DNA from: Phycisphaeraceae bacterium
GTDB lineage: Bacteria > Planctomycetota > Phycisphaerae > Phycisphaerales > UBA1924
Assembly: GCA_019636495.1 (NCBI GenBank)
Contig: JAHBXL010000022.1
Coordinates: 1 to 64,000 of the forward strand
Length of the DNA stretch: 64,000 bases
Direction: 5' to 3'
Shown: one piece after another, positions 25,618 to 34,708 of the stretch
Layout of the letters: every line of letters starts with the position of its first letter
Numbering within the stretch: position 1 is the stretch's first letter
Notes under the pieces: model-generated
What the model saw: the letters and a program-made list of their open reading frames with translations, nothing else
Databases searched by the model: none
What the model was told of the DNA's origin: nothing
Translations under genes and position numbers: made by a program

Positions 25618-27330
25618 TCAGGCCGCGCGCATCATCAGGAACCGCTCCGCGTGCGGCCGCAATCGCGCCGGCGCAAGCGCCAGTGCGTCGCGCACCGCGC
25701 CCGGCGTCAGGACCCGAAGCCCCACGAGGTAGAGTTTCCCGAACGCGACCCCCAGCAGCAGGAGCATCGACCCCGCCGCGGCCGACACGCCGGCGCGCCC
25801 GGCCAACTCGGGCCCCGCGCCGGCCCACGCCGCCGCCCGCGCGCCCAGGCGTTGCACGGTGGTCTCCATCCCTTGCAGCCACGGCGCTGCCAGGCGCGCT
25901 GCCCCCAGAACGCACGCCGCCGCGGCGACTCCGACCAGCCACGGCGGCAAGACCGCGCCGACCGAGCGTGAGGCCGTGATGTTCAGTCGCGACATGCCAA
26001 GCACGTACAGCCCGCCGATGACGACCAGCATGCTCAGGCCCATGGCAACGCCCGCGCTGGTGGCGGTCGGCGAGACCAGCGCGCCGGCGAGCATCGCGAG
26101 CATGATGCCCAGCCCGCCCGCCAGCGTGGTGAGGGCGTAGAAGCGCCACTGCCCGCGGGCCTGAGCCGCGGTGGCGGGTATTGCAAAGACGATCCGCCAC
26201 GTGCAGAACAGTGCGATGACCATGGCCGCGGGCGCGGCGTCGGCCCATTTTCCGCCCCAGACCATGCGTTCGAATGGCTGGAACACCACGGCCAGGCCGA
26301 TGGTGGCGGGCGCGGCGACGATGGCCAGCGCACGGGCCGAACGCATCGCCGCGGCCTGCTGTCGCGCCGGGTCATCATTGATGCGTGCGAACGCGCCCAT
26401 CAGGACGAATCCCACGCCGAAGTTGAGCATGGTGTCGACCTGCAGCACGAGTTGGTACGCGACGAAGAAGACGCCGACCTCCTCCTCGTGCGCAATGAGG
26501 CCCAGCGCGAGATAGCCGCCCTGGTTGAATCCCGCGTATGCCAGCACCGTGACGATCAGCCATTTGCTCGCGCCGAAGAGTTCGGGCCAGCGCGAGAAGG
26601 CGGGCCCGCGGCGCCAGGGGCTCTCGCGCGTGGCGACATAGCCCGCGATGCTCTCAAACACGGCGCCGACGATCATCGGCACGACAAAGCAAAGCGGCCC
26701 CAGCCCCGCCGCCGCGCCGGCGACGAGCGTGACATTGCGCAGCACCGACGAAGCGATGCTGATGCGCGATACCGTCGCGAAGCGCAGCCGCATCTGCAGC
26801 GTGGCGGTGAAGACCGTCGCCGGCGTGGCCAGCGGCACCGCGATGGCAATGCCGGCCAGCACGGGAACGTACATCGGGTTGCCGAAGTACGCCGCGGCGG
26901 GGAACGCCATCGCCAGGAGCACGCCCGCGACGCCGAGGTTGAAGGCCATCGCCATCCAGTACACCGGGCCGATGATCCGCTCATACTCGCGTTCGCCGCG
27001 TTGCGGGATGAGATACACCACCCCGCCGTCCTTGAAGATCTGCGCGAACACCGAGAGCGCGAAGGCCGTTGCCCAGACGCCGACCTCGTCCTTGTTCAGG
27101 ATCAGTCCCAGCACGAGGAATGCGATGAACGAGAGGCCGCGGCTGAGCAGGAGGTTGGACAGAAACCACGCGACACCGCGCTTGACGCGCGAGGCCATGC
27201 CGGCTTCCGCGCCGGCGCCGATCGCTTCCGACGGGTCATCCGACGGCGTAGCGACCTTCGGCACAGGCGCGACAGAGTCGACTTCGGTTTGTTCTCCGAC
27301 CATTTGAGGGCCGGATGCGTGGTCGCTCAT
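25618..27330 (-). CDS. Oligosaccharide flippase (Wzx-like)
   Basis: A 570-residue integral membrane protein of the polysaccharide flippase (MATE/MOP) superfamily, which moves lipid-linked oligosaccharides across the inner membrane. About 12-14 hydrophobic segments follow a soluble N-terminal 45 residues; typical features are WFLSNLLLSRGLSF, EVGVWATAFALSVFAQ, and the block around VGVFFVAYQLVLQVDTML. The ATG at 27330 is preferred over a TTG four codons upstream. A methyltransferase gene lies upstream on the same strand and an FkbM gene beyond it, so these may serve surface polysaccharide synthesis. Confidence 0.85.
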   Translation of the reverse strand: MSDHASGPQMVGEQTEVDSVAPVPKVATPSDDPSEAIGAGAEAGMASRVKRGVAWFLSNLLLSRGLSFIAFLVLGLILNKDEVGVWATAFALSVFAQIFKDGGVVYLIPQRGEREYERIIGPVYWMAMAFNLGVAGVLLAMAFPAAAYFGNPMYVPVLAGIAIAVPLATPATVFTATLQMRLRFATVSRISIASSVLRNVTLVAGAAAGLGPLCFVVPMIVGAVFESIAGYVATRESPWRRGPAFSRWPELFGASKWLIVTVLAYAGFNQGGYLALGLIAHEEEVGVFFVAYQLVLQVDTMLNFGVGFVLMGAFARINDDPARQQAAAMRSARALAIVAAPATIGLAVVFQPFERMVWGGKWADAAPAAMVIALFCTWRIVFAIPATAAQARGQWRFYALTTLAGGLGIMLAMLAGALVSPTATSAGVAMGLSMLVVIGGLYVLGMSRLNITASRSVGAVLPPWLVGVAAAACVLGAARLAAPWLQGMETTVQRLGARAAAWAGAGPELAGRAGVSAAAGSMLLLLGVAFGKLYLVGLRVLTPGAVRDALALAPARLRPHAERFLMMRAA

Positions 27331-27430
27331 GGATGGATTCAATATCGGCCCGAAAGGCCCCTGTTCCCCTTGCGGCCGCGTGCGGGCGCAGGGTCGTACG
27401 TCCGTCGGCGGCGCGGGGATCGGCCGCCGT

Positions 27431-28117
27431 TCACGCCCCGCGACGGAAGATCATCATGTTGTCTGAAAGGTACTCCGCCGCGCCCGACAACCGCAGCGAC
27501 GAGGCGACCCGCCCGGCTGCCTCGTCGTCGTGGATCATGCCCCGTCGCGCCATTTTGGCGGTCCAGTAGGACTTCGGTTGGCAGTTGATGTGCCCCGTGC
27601 CCTGCTGCCCGGGCTGCGCGGCGGTGAAGACCAGCACCGGCGCGCACGCGGCGAAGAAGTCCACGAATGCATCGGCCAAGGTTGCGGGGACATGCTCGGC
27701 GACCTCGAGACTCATCGCCAGGTCATATGGCGTGCCCTCGAGCCCGGTGCCGGCGCGTGACACGTCAAACCGGACGCACGGCACACCCTGCCGGCGGCAC
27801 CACTCCCGGCCGCGCGCCGAGTACTCGCAGCCCATGACCCGCACGCCGCGACGAATAAACTCGGCGGCGAACCCGCCTGAGCCGCAGCCGACATCGGCGA
27901 GCGAGCGGGTGTCCGGGAACTCGGCCATCACGGCGTCGGCGATCTTGGGGGCATTGGCCAGCGCGGCCTCATGAAACGACTGGAACACGCCGCGGTTGTA
28001 GGTGAGGCTGTCGATGCCGAGCCGCTCGCCCAGGAGCGAAAGGCGGCGATAGAAGGACCGCCGCAGTCGGTTCACGCCGCGGTAGGGGTTTGCATGGCCC
28101 GTTGCAGGTTCCCGCAT
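27431..28117 (-). CDS. Class I SAM-dependent methyltransferase
   Basis: A 228-residue methyltransferase with the Rossmann-fold SAM motif ADVGCGSGGFAAEF, an acidic motif II (VMGCEYSARG) and post-motif MSLEVAEHVP. The substrate is unknown; the neighbouring flippase and FkbM genes suggest a sugar or lipid-linked acceptor. The ATG at 28117 is used here; an in-frame start at 28207 would add 30 residues. A GGGAG site lies upstream of the ATG on the reverse strand. It is divergent from FkbM. Confidence 0.8.
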   Translation of the reverse strand: MREPATGHANPYRGVNRLRRSFYRRLSLLGERLGIDSLTYNRGVFQSFHEAALANAPKIADAVMAEFPDTRSLADVGCGSGGFAAEFIRRGVRVMGCEYSARGREWCRRQGVPCVRFDVSRAGTGLEGTPYDLAMSLEVAEHVPATLADAFVDFFAACAPVLVFTAAQPGQQGTGHINCQPKSYWTAKMARRGMIHDDEAAGRVASSLRLSGAAEYLSDNMMIFRRGA

Positions 28118-28480
28118 GCGGGAGTTTATCGGTTCCACTTCGTGCCGGGGTAAGCACACAACCGTACGCGCGTCATTGGTGAAGTTGGAGCCTGGGTGAG
28201 CGGTCATTCAAGACCGGAGGCCAGAATCGGCCCGACTGTGCCGATGTTCACCAGACACCGCCGCGCCGAGGAATGCTCGTTTGCCAAGCAGAATCCGGGG
28301 GTTCGAGAAATGAGCCGCGTCGTGTGTCCAGAGTGGACGGGCACCCCGAAACGGACCGATGCAGATCGTCCTGCGCGACTTTTCACCCGGGACCTGGACT
28401 GGGTGTGATTTGGGTGCACGCATTGGTCGCCGACACGGCACAGAGGGGCCATTCAACGCCGCGGGATCGCGAGGCCGACG
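28118..28480. other. Divergent intergenic region
   Basis: The 363 bp between the two methyltransferase genes hold short open frames in both strands but none with a family or a good start site. Promoters for both genes must lie here; I see no strong consensus pair. Confidence 0.4.
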
Positions 28481-29362
28481 ATGACGCTGAGACGTTTGAT
28501 CAGGGTGGCAGGACTCCGATGGGAGGAGCGGCGTCGATTTGCGACGTTGGGGTCGTGGGCTCTGGACCTCTACAACCGCGTGCTGGGTCGATTGCCCGTC
28601 GTGCCCATGCCGATGCGTCGCCGTGTGTGCCGCGTGTATCTGTCCGGGCGACCGCACCCGGTCCTCGCGCGGCTTGGCTCCACGGACTTCGCGGTTCTTG
28701 AAGAGATCTTCTGCAAGTCCGAGTACGAGCCGGTGACCTCGATGAACCTGGGTGAGGCCCCGCTCATCGTCGACCTGGGCGCGAACGTGGGGTTCAGCGT
28801 TCGCCGATGGCAGGAGCAATGGCCGCGTGCGACGATCGTGGCGGTCGAGCCGGACTCGGGCAACGCCGAACTCTGCCGACGGAACGGCGCAGTGCTTCCC
28901 GACCTGCCCGTACCGGCGGTGATCGAAGCGTGCGTGGCCGGCCGCTCGCGGCGTGTGACAATGGGGGGCAGCCGCGGCGAGTGGGCCTTCACGATGCGCG
29001 AGACGTCCGAAGACCCGGCCGGGCAGGCGCCCGGTGCCGGAGCGGGGCACGTGCCGCCGGGCGGGCCCTCTGTTGTTGATGCGCTCACGCTGCCCGACGT
29101 GCTCGCGCGGGCCGGCATCCCGCCGGATCGCCCGATCGATCTTCTCAAGTGCGACATCGAAGGCACGGAGCGGGAACTGTTCGAGCACTGCGGCGACTGG
29201 CTGCCCAGGGTCCGGTGCGCGATGGTTGAACTGCACGCGCCATACCGGGTCGAGGATCTGCAGGAAGCGATCAGGCGAAGCGGCGAGACGTTCGAGTGTG
29301 AACTGCACAAGGACATCCCCGGCGTGCAGGTGGTTGTGCTCACGCGTCCGCCCGCGCACTAA
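28481..29362 (+). CDS. FkbM family methyltransferase
   Basis: A 293-residue methyltransferase of the FkbM group, typically O-methyltransferases acting on sugars or polyketides. The SAM site is VDLGANVGFS with EPDSGNAELC; IDLLKCDIEGTERELFEHC carries the FkbM KCDIEG signature. An N-terminal arm of about 85 residues precedes the fold, and a flexible Gly/Pro-rich insertion lies near residue 185. Its neighbours (flippase, methyltransferase) point to surface polysaccharide or glycolipid methylation. The ATG at 28481 is the start. A lipoprotein gene follows after 40 bp. Confidence 0.88.
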   Translation: MTLRRLIRVAGLRWEERRRFATLGSWALDLYNRVLGRLPVVPMPMRRRVCRVYLSGRPHPVLARLGSTDFAVLEEIFCKSEYEPVTSMNLGEAPLIVDLGANVGFSVRRWQEQWPRATIVAVEPDSGNAELCRRNGAVLPDLPVPAVIEACVAGRSRRVTMGGSRGEWAFTMRETSEDPAGQAPGAGAGHVPPGGPSVVDALTLPDVLARAGIPPDRPIDLLKCDIEGTERELFEHCGDWLPRVRCAMVELHAPYRVEDLQEAIRRSGETFECELHKDIPGVQVVVLTRPPAH

Positions 29363-29402
29363 GATGCACGGGTCTGTCCCCTTACCGATCGGAGTTCAAG
29401 CG

Positions 29403-29810
29403 ATGATCGTGCCTATCCGAGTCGTCCTGCTGGCAGCGCTCGTGCTGGTGCTGCCGGGCTGCATCACGCCGCACGGCGTGCAGGTGATGAACCAGACCGG
29501 GCGGGTGCTGACGGTCGAGTACCTGCAGGTGCACAAGGACGGCTCGATGTCGGCCTACTCGACGGCGGTGCTCGCGCCCGATGGACACCTCAAGCACCAC
29601 CCGCCCTCGCCCGAGGGGTTCCAGGCAGAGCGCGTCCGGCTGGCGGTGGCCGATGCGCCGGGCGAGATCGGCCACTCGATCGTGCTGCACATCCCCGAGG
29701 GCCGGACGCGCGACTTTGATGTTCAGTATGTCTCGGGCCGCCTCGTGGTTCGGGAGCACCGCAAGGGCCGCGACCACACGCGGACCGGCGAGCCGGACTG
29801 GGGCAGGTGA
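29403..29810 (+). CDS. Small hypothetical lipoprotein
   Basis: A 135-residue predicted lipoprotein: signal peptide MIVPIRVVLLAALVLVLPG, lipobox Cys20. The mature part begins with a VQVMNQTGRVLTV strand and ends in predicted strands (DFDVQYVSGRLVV), then a basic tail. It has the same layout as the lipoprotein at 3089 (lipobox, N-x-T segment, beta domain). No known family. A GGAG site lies upstream of the ATG at 29403. Confidence 0.75.
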   Translation: MIVPIRVVLLAALVLVLPGCITPHGVQVMNQTGRVLTVEYLQVHKDGSMSAYSTAVLAPDGHLKHHPPSPEGFQAERVRLAVADAPGEIGHSIVLHIPEGRTRDFDVQYVSGRLVVREHRKGRDHTRTGEPDWGR

Positions 29811-29867
29811 ACGGCGTTATGATGTCCCCCGCCGCGCACGGAAGCGCACAGCACGAGGCGCTTCCGC

Positions 29868-30749
29868 ATGATCGTCGAGTTGCTCGTGTCCGCCTGCCTG
29901 CTCGCCGCCCGCGGCGATGACCCGCCGCCCGCAGAGGCCGTCGATCCGGTCGATGCACCCGCGCCAACCGAAAGGGTTGAGCATTCGGCGCCCGGCGCGT
30001 CGAAGCCGGCCCCTGCGCCCGAGATCGCGGTGCCCTACCCGCATCCGATGATCGTGGAAGTGCTCTACGCCGTGCCCACAGGCGCCGAGGGCGATGCCAA
30101 TGGCGATGGGCGGCGGCACGTCTCGGGCGATGAGTTCGTGGAGATCCACAACCCGCACGACCGGCCGATCCAGTTGCGCGGGTACAAACTCACCGACTCG
30201 AATCCGGCCGACAAGGGGCAGGTGCGGTTCGTGTTCCCGCTGTTCGAGTTGCCGCCGGGAGGCGTCGCCGTCGTGTTCAACGGCTTCCAGTGCTCGTGGT
30301 TCGGGCCCGTCGGCGATGAGAAGGCCGCGCCGCCCGCGGCCAACGACCGGTTCGAGGGCGCGTGGGTGTTCACGATGAAAGCATCTTCGCAGTACGTCGC
30401 CTTCAGCAACACCGGCGATCACGTGCTGCTGACCGCGCCCGATGGCACGGCGGTGCAGCGCGTGAGTTGGGGCGAGCCCAAGGACCGCGCGGCGTTCGAC
30501 AGGGTCGAGCCGCTGATCGACGATGTCGCGCCGCAGGCGAGCAAGTGCAGCGTACAGCGCGACGGCCTGGCGCGGGTCGCGGCGTTCCGCACGCACCTCG
30601 ACCTGCCCTATGACCTCGGCGGCGACAAGCCCTTCAGCCCCGGCCGATGGAAACCGCTGCCGGAGCCGAAGAAGAAGACCGAGCCGGCGGGCACGCAAGC
30701 AGCGCCGCCTGCGGGAGTTGTGCCCGACGCCCAATCCGGCACCCCGTAA
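29868..30749 (+). CDS. Lamin-tail domain (LTD) exported protein
   Basis: A 293-residue protein: short signal-like N-terminus, Ala/Pro-rich linker, then an LTD (intermediate-filament tail-like) beta domain at about residues 60-215. The LTD pattern is visible as GDEFVEIHNPHDRPIQLRG followed by YKLTDSNP, FELPPGGVAVVF and VLLTAPDGTAVQRVSW. LTDs are widespread in secreted bacterial proteins and have no settled function; a binding or adhesion role is usual inference. The C-terminus is Pro-rich and disordered. The ATG at 29868 follows GCGCTTCCGC without a strong ribosome binding site. Confidence 0.8.
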   Translation: MIVELLVSACLLAARGDDPPPAEAVDPVDAPAPTERVEHSAPGASKPAPAPEIAVPYPHPMIVEVLYAVPTGAEGDANGDGRRHVSGDEFVEIHNPHDRPIQLRGYKLTDSNPADKGQVRFVFPLFELPPGGVAVVFNGFQCSWFGPVGDEKAAPPAANDRFEGAWVFTMKASSQYVAFSNTGDHVLLTAPDGTAVQRVSWGEPKDRAAFDRVEPLIDDVAPQASKCSVQRDGLARVAAFRTHLDLPYDLGGDKPFSPGRWKPLPEPKKKTEPAGTQAAPPAGVVPDAQSGTP

Positions 30750-30804
30750 GGCTGACGGGTCAGCCAACGGCAGCAGCAGGAGGTCGCTCCTACCATCCCG
30801 CCCT

Positions 30805-31356
30805 ATGGCCTGGATCACCAAAGACTCTGCAAACGCCAAGGTCGAACGCCGCCCGCAGCCGTATCTGACCGACTCGATGCGCAAGGATCTTTCCGAGCGA
30901 ATCCTGCCGCGATATGCCAACAAACAGGCCGCGACGCTGCCCTGCCTGCACATGATCCAGCACGAGTACGGATGGGTGCCCGCTCAGGCCATGGAAGAGA
31001 TCGCGGCGTTCCTGGGCCTCCAGCCGTCGGATGTGCTCGACACCGCGAGTTTCTACGAAGAATACTGGCTCAAGCCCAAGGGCAAACGCCTCATCCAGGT
31101 CTGCCGGTCCATTGCCTGCGAGTTCTGCGGCCAGAAGGAGATCACCCAGGCGTGCAAGGATAAACTCGGCATCGATGTCGGCGAGACGACCGACGATGGC
31201 GAGTTCACTCTCATCGAACTCGAGTGCCTCGGTTCCTGCGGCACCGCGCCCGCCGCGCTCATCGATGAGATGCTCCACGAGAACCTGACGCCGGAGAAAA
31301 TGGTGCAGGCGATCGACGCCGCGGCGAAATCGGGCGGTCATCACGGTCACCACTGA
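30805..31356 (+). CDS. nuoE: NADH-quinone oxidoreductase subunit E
   Basis: Peripheral-arm complex I subunit carrying a [2Fe-2S] cluster next to the NADH site. The 183-residue protein shows the thioredoxin-like ligand pairs CRSIAC (about residues 98-103) and CLGSC (about residues 139-143), plus CLHMIQHEYGWVP and VLDTASFYEEY upstream of them. A His-rich tail (HHGHH) ends it. The ATG at 30805 is the natural start. leuS begins 21 bp after its stop, so it probably shares a transcript with leuS rather than with other nuo genes. Confidence 0.93.
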   Translation: MAWITKDSANAKVERRPQPYLTDSMRKDLSERILPRYANKQAATLPCLHMIQHEYGWVPAQAMEEIAAFLGLQPSDVLDTASFYEEYWLKPKGKRLIQVCRSIACEFCGQKEITQACKDKLGIDVGETTDDGEFTLIELECLGSCGTAPAALIDEMLHENLTPEKMVQAIDAAAKSGGHHGHH

Positions 31357-31377
31357 GTCGTTGCGCGCGGGGATCGC

Positions 31378-34300
31378 ATGAGTCCCGCCGAGGGTCATCC
31401 GATGTCCACGCCGCCCAGCACCACGACCGGCAACCCGCGCGACGATGTCCCGCCGCATCGGTACGATGCGCGACTCGCGGACCGGATCGAGACCAAGTGG
31501 CAGCGGTTCTGGGAGGAGCATGGCACGTTCGTGCAGCCCAACCCGAGCCAGCCGGGCTTTGATGTCTCGCGGCCCAAGTTCTATTGCCTCGACATGTTCC
31601 CCTACCCCTCCGGCGCGGGGCTGCACGTCGGCCACCCGCTGAGTTACACCGCCACGGACATCGTCTCGCGCTTCATGCGGATGAAGGGCCACAACGTTCT
31701 GCACCCGATGGGGTGGGACGCCTTCGGCCTTCCCGCCGAGCAGTACGCCATCCAGACGGGCATCCATCCCGCGATCACGACCAGGCAGGCGACGGACAAC
31801 TTCCGGCGGCAACTCAAGCGGTTCGGCTTCAGTTACGACTGGTCGCGCGAGGTCTCGACGATCGATCCTGAGTACTACAAGTGGACGCAGTGGATCTTTC
31901 TCCGCGCGTACGACTCGTGGTACGACGCAAGCCAGCCCGCGGGAGGGGGGGGCGGTCGCGCACGGCCGATCGCGGAGTTGATCGCCGAACTCGAATCGGG
32001 CGATCTGCGGATCGGCTTCGATGGCGACCTGGTTCACGTCGGCAGCGCGGCAACGACCGGGATCATCGGCGGCGAGCCCGTCGGTACCCGACGCTGGCAC
32101 GAACTCTCCGCCGATGAGCAGCGCGCGGTGATCGACTCCCAGCGACTCGCGTACATCGACGAGGCCACGGTGAACTGGTGCCCCAAACTCGGCACCGTGC
32201 TGGCCAATGACGAGGTGATCGATGGCCGCTCCGAACGCGGCGGGCACCCGGTGCTGCGCAAGCCTCTCCGCCAGTGGATGTTCCGCATCACCGCCTATGC
32301 CGAGCGGCTGCTGCGCGACCTCGACACGGTCGATTGGCCCGCCTCGACCAAGGCGATGCAGTCGGAGTGGATCGGCCGCAGCGAGGGCGCGGAGGTGGAC
32401 TTTGCCCTCAGACTCATTACAGACAAGGCAGAGGTTGAACTTCAGTCCGCCCTCCGCGTCTTTACCACCCGCCCCGACACGCTCTTTGGCGCGACGTTCA
32501 TGGTCGTCGCGCCCGAGCACCCCATTGTCGAGGCCGCGCTCGGCGCTCCCGACGCGGCGTTCGCCGCCGACGCCGCGGTCCTGCGGGCCTACGTCGCCGC
32601 CGCGCGCAACCGCTCCGACGTCGACCGCATGGCCGACACCAGGGACAAGACCGGCGTCTTCACGGGCCTCCATTGCGAGAACCCGGCGACCGGCGAACTC
32701 ATCCCCATCTGGACGGCCGACTACGTGCTCATGGGCTACGGCCACGGCGCGATCATGGCCGTTCCCGCACACGATGAGCGCGACTTCGCCTTCGCCAAGA
32801 AGTTCAACCTGCCGATCCGCGATGTGGTCTATCCGCGCACGCACCTGCTCATCGGTTTCTACGCCCGCCACGCCACCCGAGAGGAGATCGACTCGGGCGC
32901 GTGGAAGAGCGTGCTGGCCGACTTCCTCGGACTTGCCGCGACCGGCGATATGAAGCCCGAGATGTTCGGTGCCGTTCTCGACGCCGTGCGCACGCGGCGC
33001 GAACAGCCGCCGCCGGCAGGCGAGGGTGCGGAACCGCTCACGCCCCGCGGCGTCATCGCGGGCGAGTACATCGACGCCATCGAGAGTTTCGGTACGTTCC
33101 ATGAACTGCGCGAGCAGTTCCACGATGCGGCGGTGTTCGCCGCGGCGGGCGCGGCCTTCAGCGGCCATGGCTACGCCGTCAACTCCGCAAACGCCGAGGT
33201 CACGCTCGACCTGCTCCCCACCGTCGAGGCCAAGCAGCGCATCATCGACTGGCTCGAGAAGACCGGCCGCGGCAATCGCAAGGTGAACTACAAACTGCGC
33301 GACTGGGCTTTCTCGCGCCAGCGCTACTGGGGCGAGCCCTTCCCGATCGTCTTTGATGAGCAGGGCCGCCATTACCCCGTCGCGTTCGAGGCGCTCCCCG
33401 TCACGCTCCCCGAACTGGCCGACTACTCGCCCGTCGAGTCCGATGACCCGATGCCGCTGCTCGCCAAGGCGGCGGACTGGATGAACACGACCGCCGGCGC
33501 GGCGGGCGTCAGCCCCGATGTGCTGCCCCCGCACACGCCCGTCCGCCGCGAGACCAACACCATGCCCGGCTCGGCCGGTTCCTCGTGGTACTTCGTGCGC
33601 TACTGCGATGCCAGGAACCGCGAGCGGTTCGTCGGCGCCGAGGCCGAGCGCTATTGGATGGGCGGTCGCGGCGTCGATCTCTACATCGGCGGTTCCGAGC
33701 ACGCCGTCGGCCACCTGCTCTACTCGCGCTTCTGGCAGAAACTCCTCTTCGACCTCGGCGAGGTCGATTCGCCCGAGCCGTTCGCCCGGCTCTTCCACCA
33801 GGGCCTGATCACCAGTTTCGCCTATCAGCGCGCCGACAAGACCATCGTGCCGACCGACGAGGTGCGCGACAACGGAGACGGGACGTTCTCGATCGCGGCG
33901 ACGGGCGAGCGCGTCACGCCCGTCGTCACCAAGATGTCCAAGCGCTACAAGAACGTCGTCAACCCCGACGACGTGATCGCCGAGTTCGGCGCCGACACCT
34001 TCCGGCTCTACGAGATGTACATGGGCCCGCTCGATCAGAGCAAGCCCTGGAACACGCGCGACGCGGTCGGCATCTTCCGCTTCCTGCAGCGCCTGTGGCG
34101 GCTGGCCATCGACGAGCAGACCGGCGCGCTGCGACTGCGCGATGAGCCGCTCGCGCAGGTTGAAAAGCAGTTGCACCGCGCCGCGCACAAGGTCGCCGCC
34201 GATCTGCCCAAACTCGCCTTCAACACCGCAATCGCCGCGCTGATCGAGTTCGTCAACGTCGCGACATCCGCGGCCGGCTCGGATGCGGCGCTGACGCGCG

Positions 34301-34632
34301 ACCAGTTGCGACGCATCGCGCTGGTGCTCGCGCCCTTCGCGCCGCACATGGCCGAGGAACTCTGGTCGCGCCTCGGCCACACCGCCTCGCTGGCCTACGA
34401 GGCCTTCCCCGAAGCCGACCCCGCCATGCTCACCGACGACAGCGTCGAGGTGCCGGTGCAGGTCGGGGGAAAGATCCGCGCCAAGGTGCGCGTCGCGACC
34501 GGCGCGGACCACGCAGCGCACGAGGCCGCGGCGATGGCCGAGGGCAAGGTGCAGGCCGCGCTGGCCGGCAAGGCGATCAAGAAGATCGTGGTCGTGCCCG
34601 GCAAGATGATCAACATCGTCGCGGGGGAATGA
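31378..34632 (+). CDS. leuS: Leucine--tRNA ligase, enlarged
   Basis: Charges tRNA-Leu with leucine and proofreads it in the editing (CP1) domain. The HIGH motif is HVGH at residues 83-86 (PSGAGLHVGHP), followed by GWDAFGLPAEQYA; the KMSKS motif is KMSKR at residues 852-856, followed by YKNVVNPDDV. The product has 1084 residues, about 200 more than E. coli LeuRS. Added material is seen around residues 185-245 (PAGGGGGRARPIAELI onward) and around 480-600 in the editing region. The KMSKR ending rather than KMSKS is worth noting. A second in-frame ATG lies eight codons in. A hairpin-repeat pair follows the stop. Confidence 0.95.
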   Translation: MSPAEGHPMSTPPSTTTGNPRDDVPPHRYDARLADRIETKWQRFWEEHGTFVQPNPSQPGFDVSRPKFYCLDMFPYPSGAGLHVGHPLSYTATDIVSRFMRMKGHNVLHPMGWDAFGLPAEQYAIQTGIHPAITTRQATDNFRRQLKRFGFSYDWSREVSTIDPEYYKWTQWIFLRAYDSWYDASQPAGGGGGRARPIAELIAELESGDLRIGFDGDLVHVGSAATTGIIGGEPVGTRRWHELSADEQRAVIDSQRLAYIDEATVNWCPKLGTVLANDEVIDGRSERGGHPVLRKPLRQWMFRITAYAERLLRDLDTVDWPASTKAMQSEWIGRSEGAEVDFALRLITDKAEVELQSALRVFTTRPDTLFGATFMVVAPEHPIVEAALGAPDAAFAADAAVLRAYVAAARNRSDVDRMADTRDKTGVFTGLHCENPATGELIPIWTADYVLMGYGHGAIMAVPAHDERDFAFAKKFNLPIRDVVYPRTHLLIGFYARHATREEIDSGAWKSVLADFLGLAATGDMKPEMFGAVLDAVRTRREQPPPAGEGAEPLTPRGVIAGEYIDAIESFGTFHELREQFHDAAVFAAAGAAFSGHGYAVNSANAEVTLDLLPTVEAKQRIIDWLEKTGRGNRKVNYKLRDWAFSRQRYWGEPFPIVFDEQGRHYPVAFEALPVTLPELADYSPVESDDPMPLLAKAADWMNTTAGAAGVSPDVLPPHTPVRRETNTMPGSAGSSWYFVRYCDARNRERFVGAEAERYWMGGRGVDLYIGGSEHAVGHLLYSRFWQKLLFDLGEVDSPEPFARLFHQGLITSFAYQRADKTIVPTDEVRDNGDGTFSIAATGERVTPVVTKMSKRYKNVVNPDDVIAEFGADTFRLYEMYMGPLDQSKPWNTRDAVGIFRFLQRLWRLAIDEQTGALRLRDEPLAQVEKQLHRAAHKVAADLPKLAFNTAIAALIEFVNVATSAAGSDAALTRDQLRRIALVLAPFAPHMAEELWSRLGHTASLAYEAFPEADPAMLTDDSVEVPVQVGGKIRAKVRVATGADHAAHEAAAMAEGKVQAALAGKAIKKIVVVPGKMINIVAGE

Positions 34633-34648
34633 CTGGGCAGATCGCGCT

Positions 34649-34708
34649 GGGTACGTCGCCGCTCCGTGGCGACGAAAGCAAACGCGCCACGGAGTGGCGC
34701 GGTACCCA
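34649..34708. repeat. Inverted pair of hairpin repeats after leuS
   Basis: The forward unit (34649-34673) is GGGTAC, GTCGCCGC, TCC, GTGGCGAC, with one G.U pair in the stem. The reverse unit (34684-34708) is GCGCCAC, GGA, GTGGCGC, GGTACCCA, with exactly the sequence of the copy at 5860-5884. Ten bases separate the two hairpins. The pair covers the GTG used as the start of the sigma factor gene. Confidence 0.88.

Noticed and set aside
28204..28452. 82-residue open frame between the two methyltransferase genes
   Set aside because: No signal, family or ribosome binding site; composition looks noncoding and it lies in the divergent promoter region.
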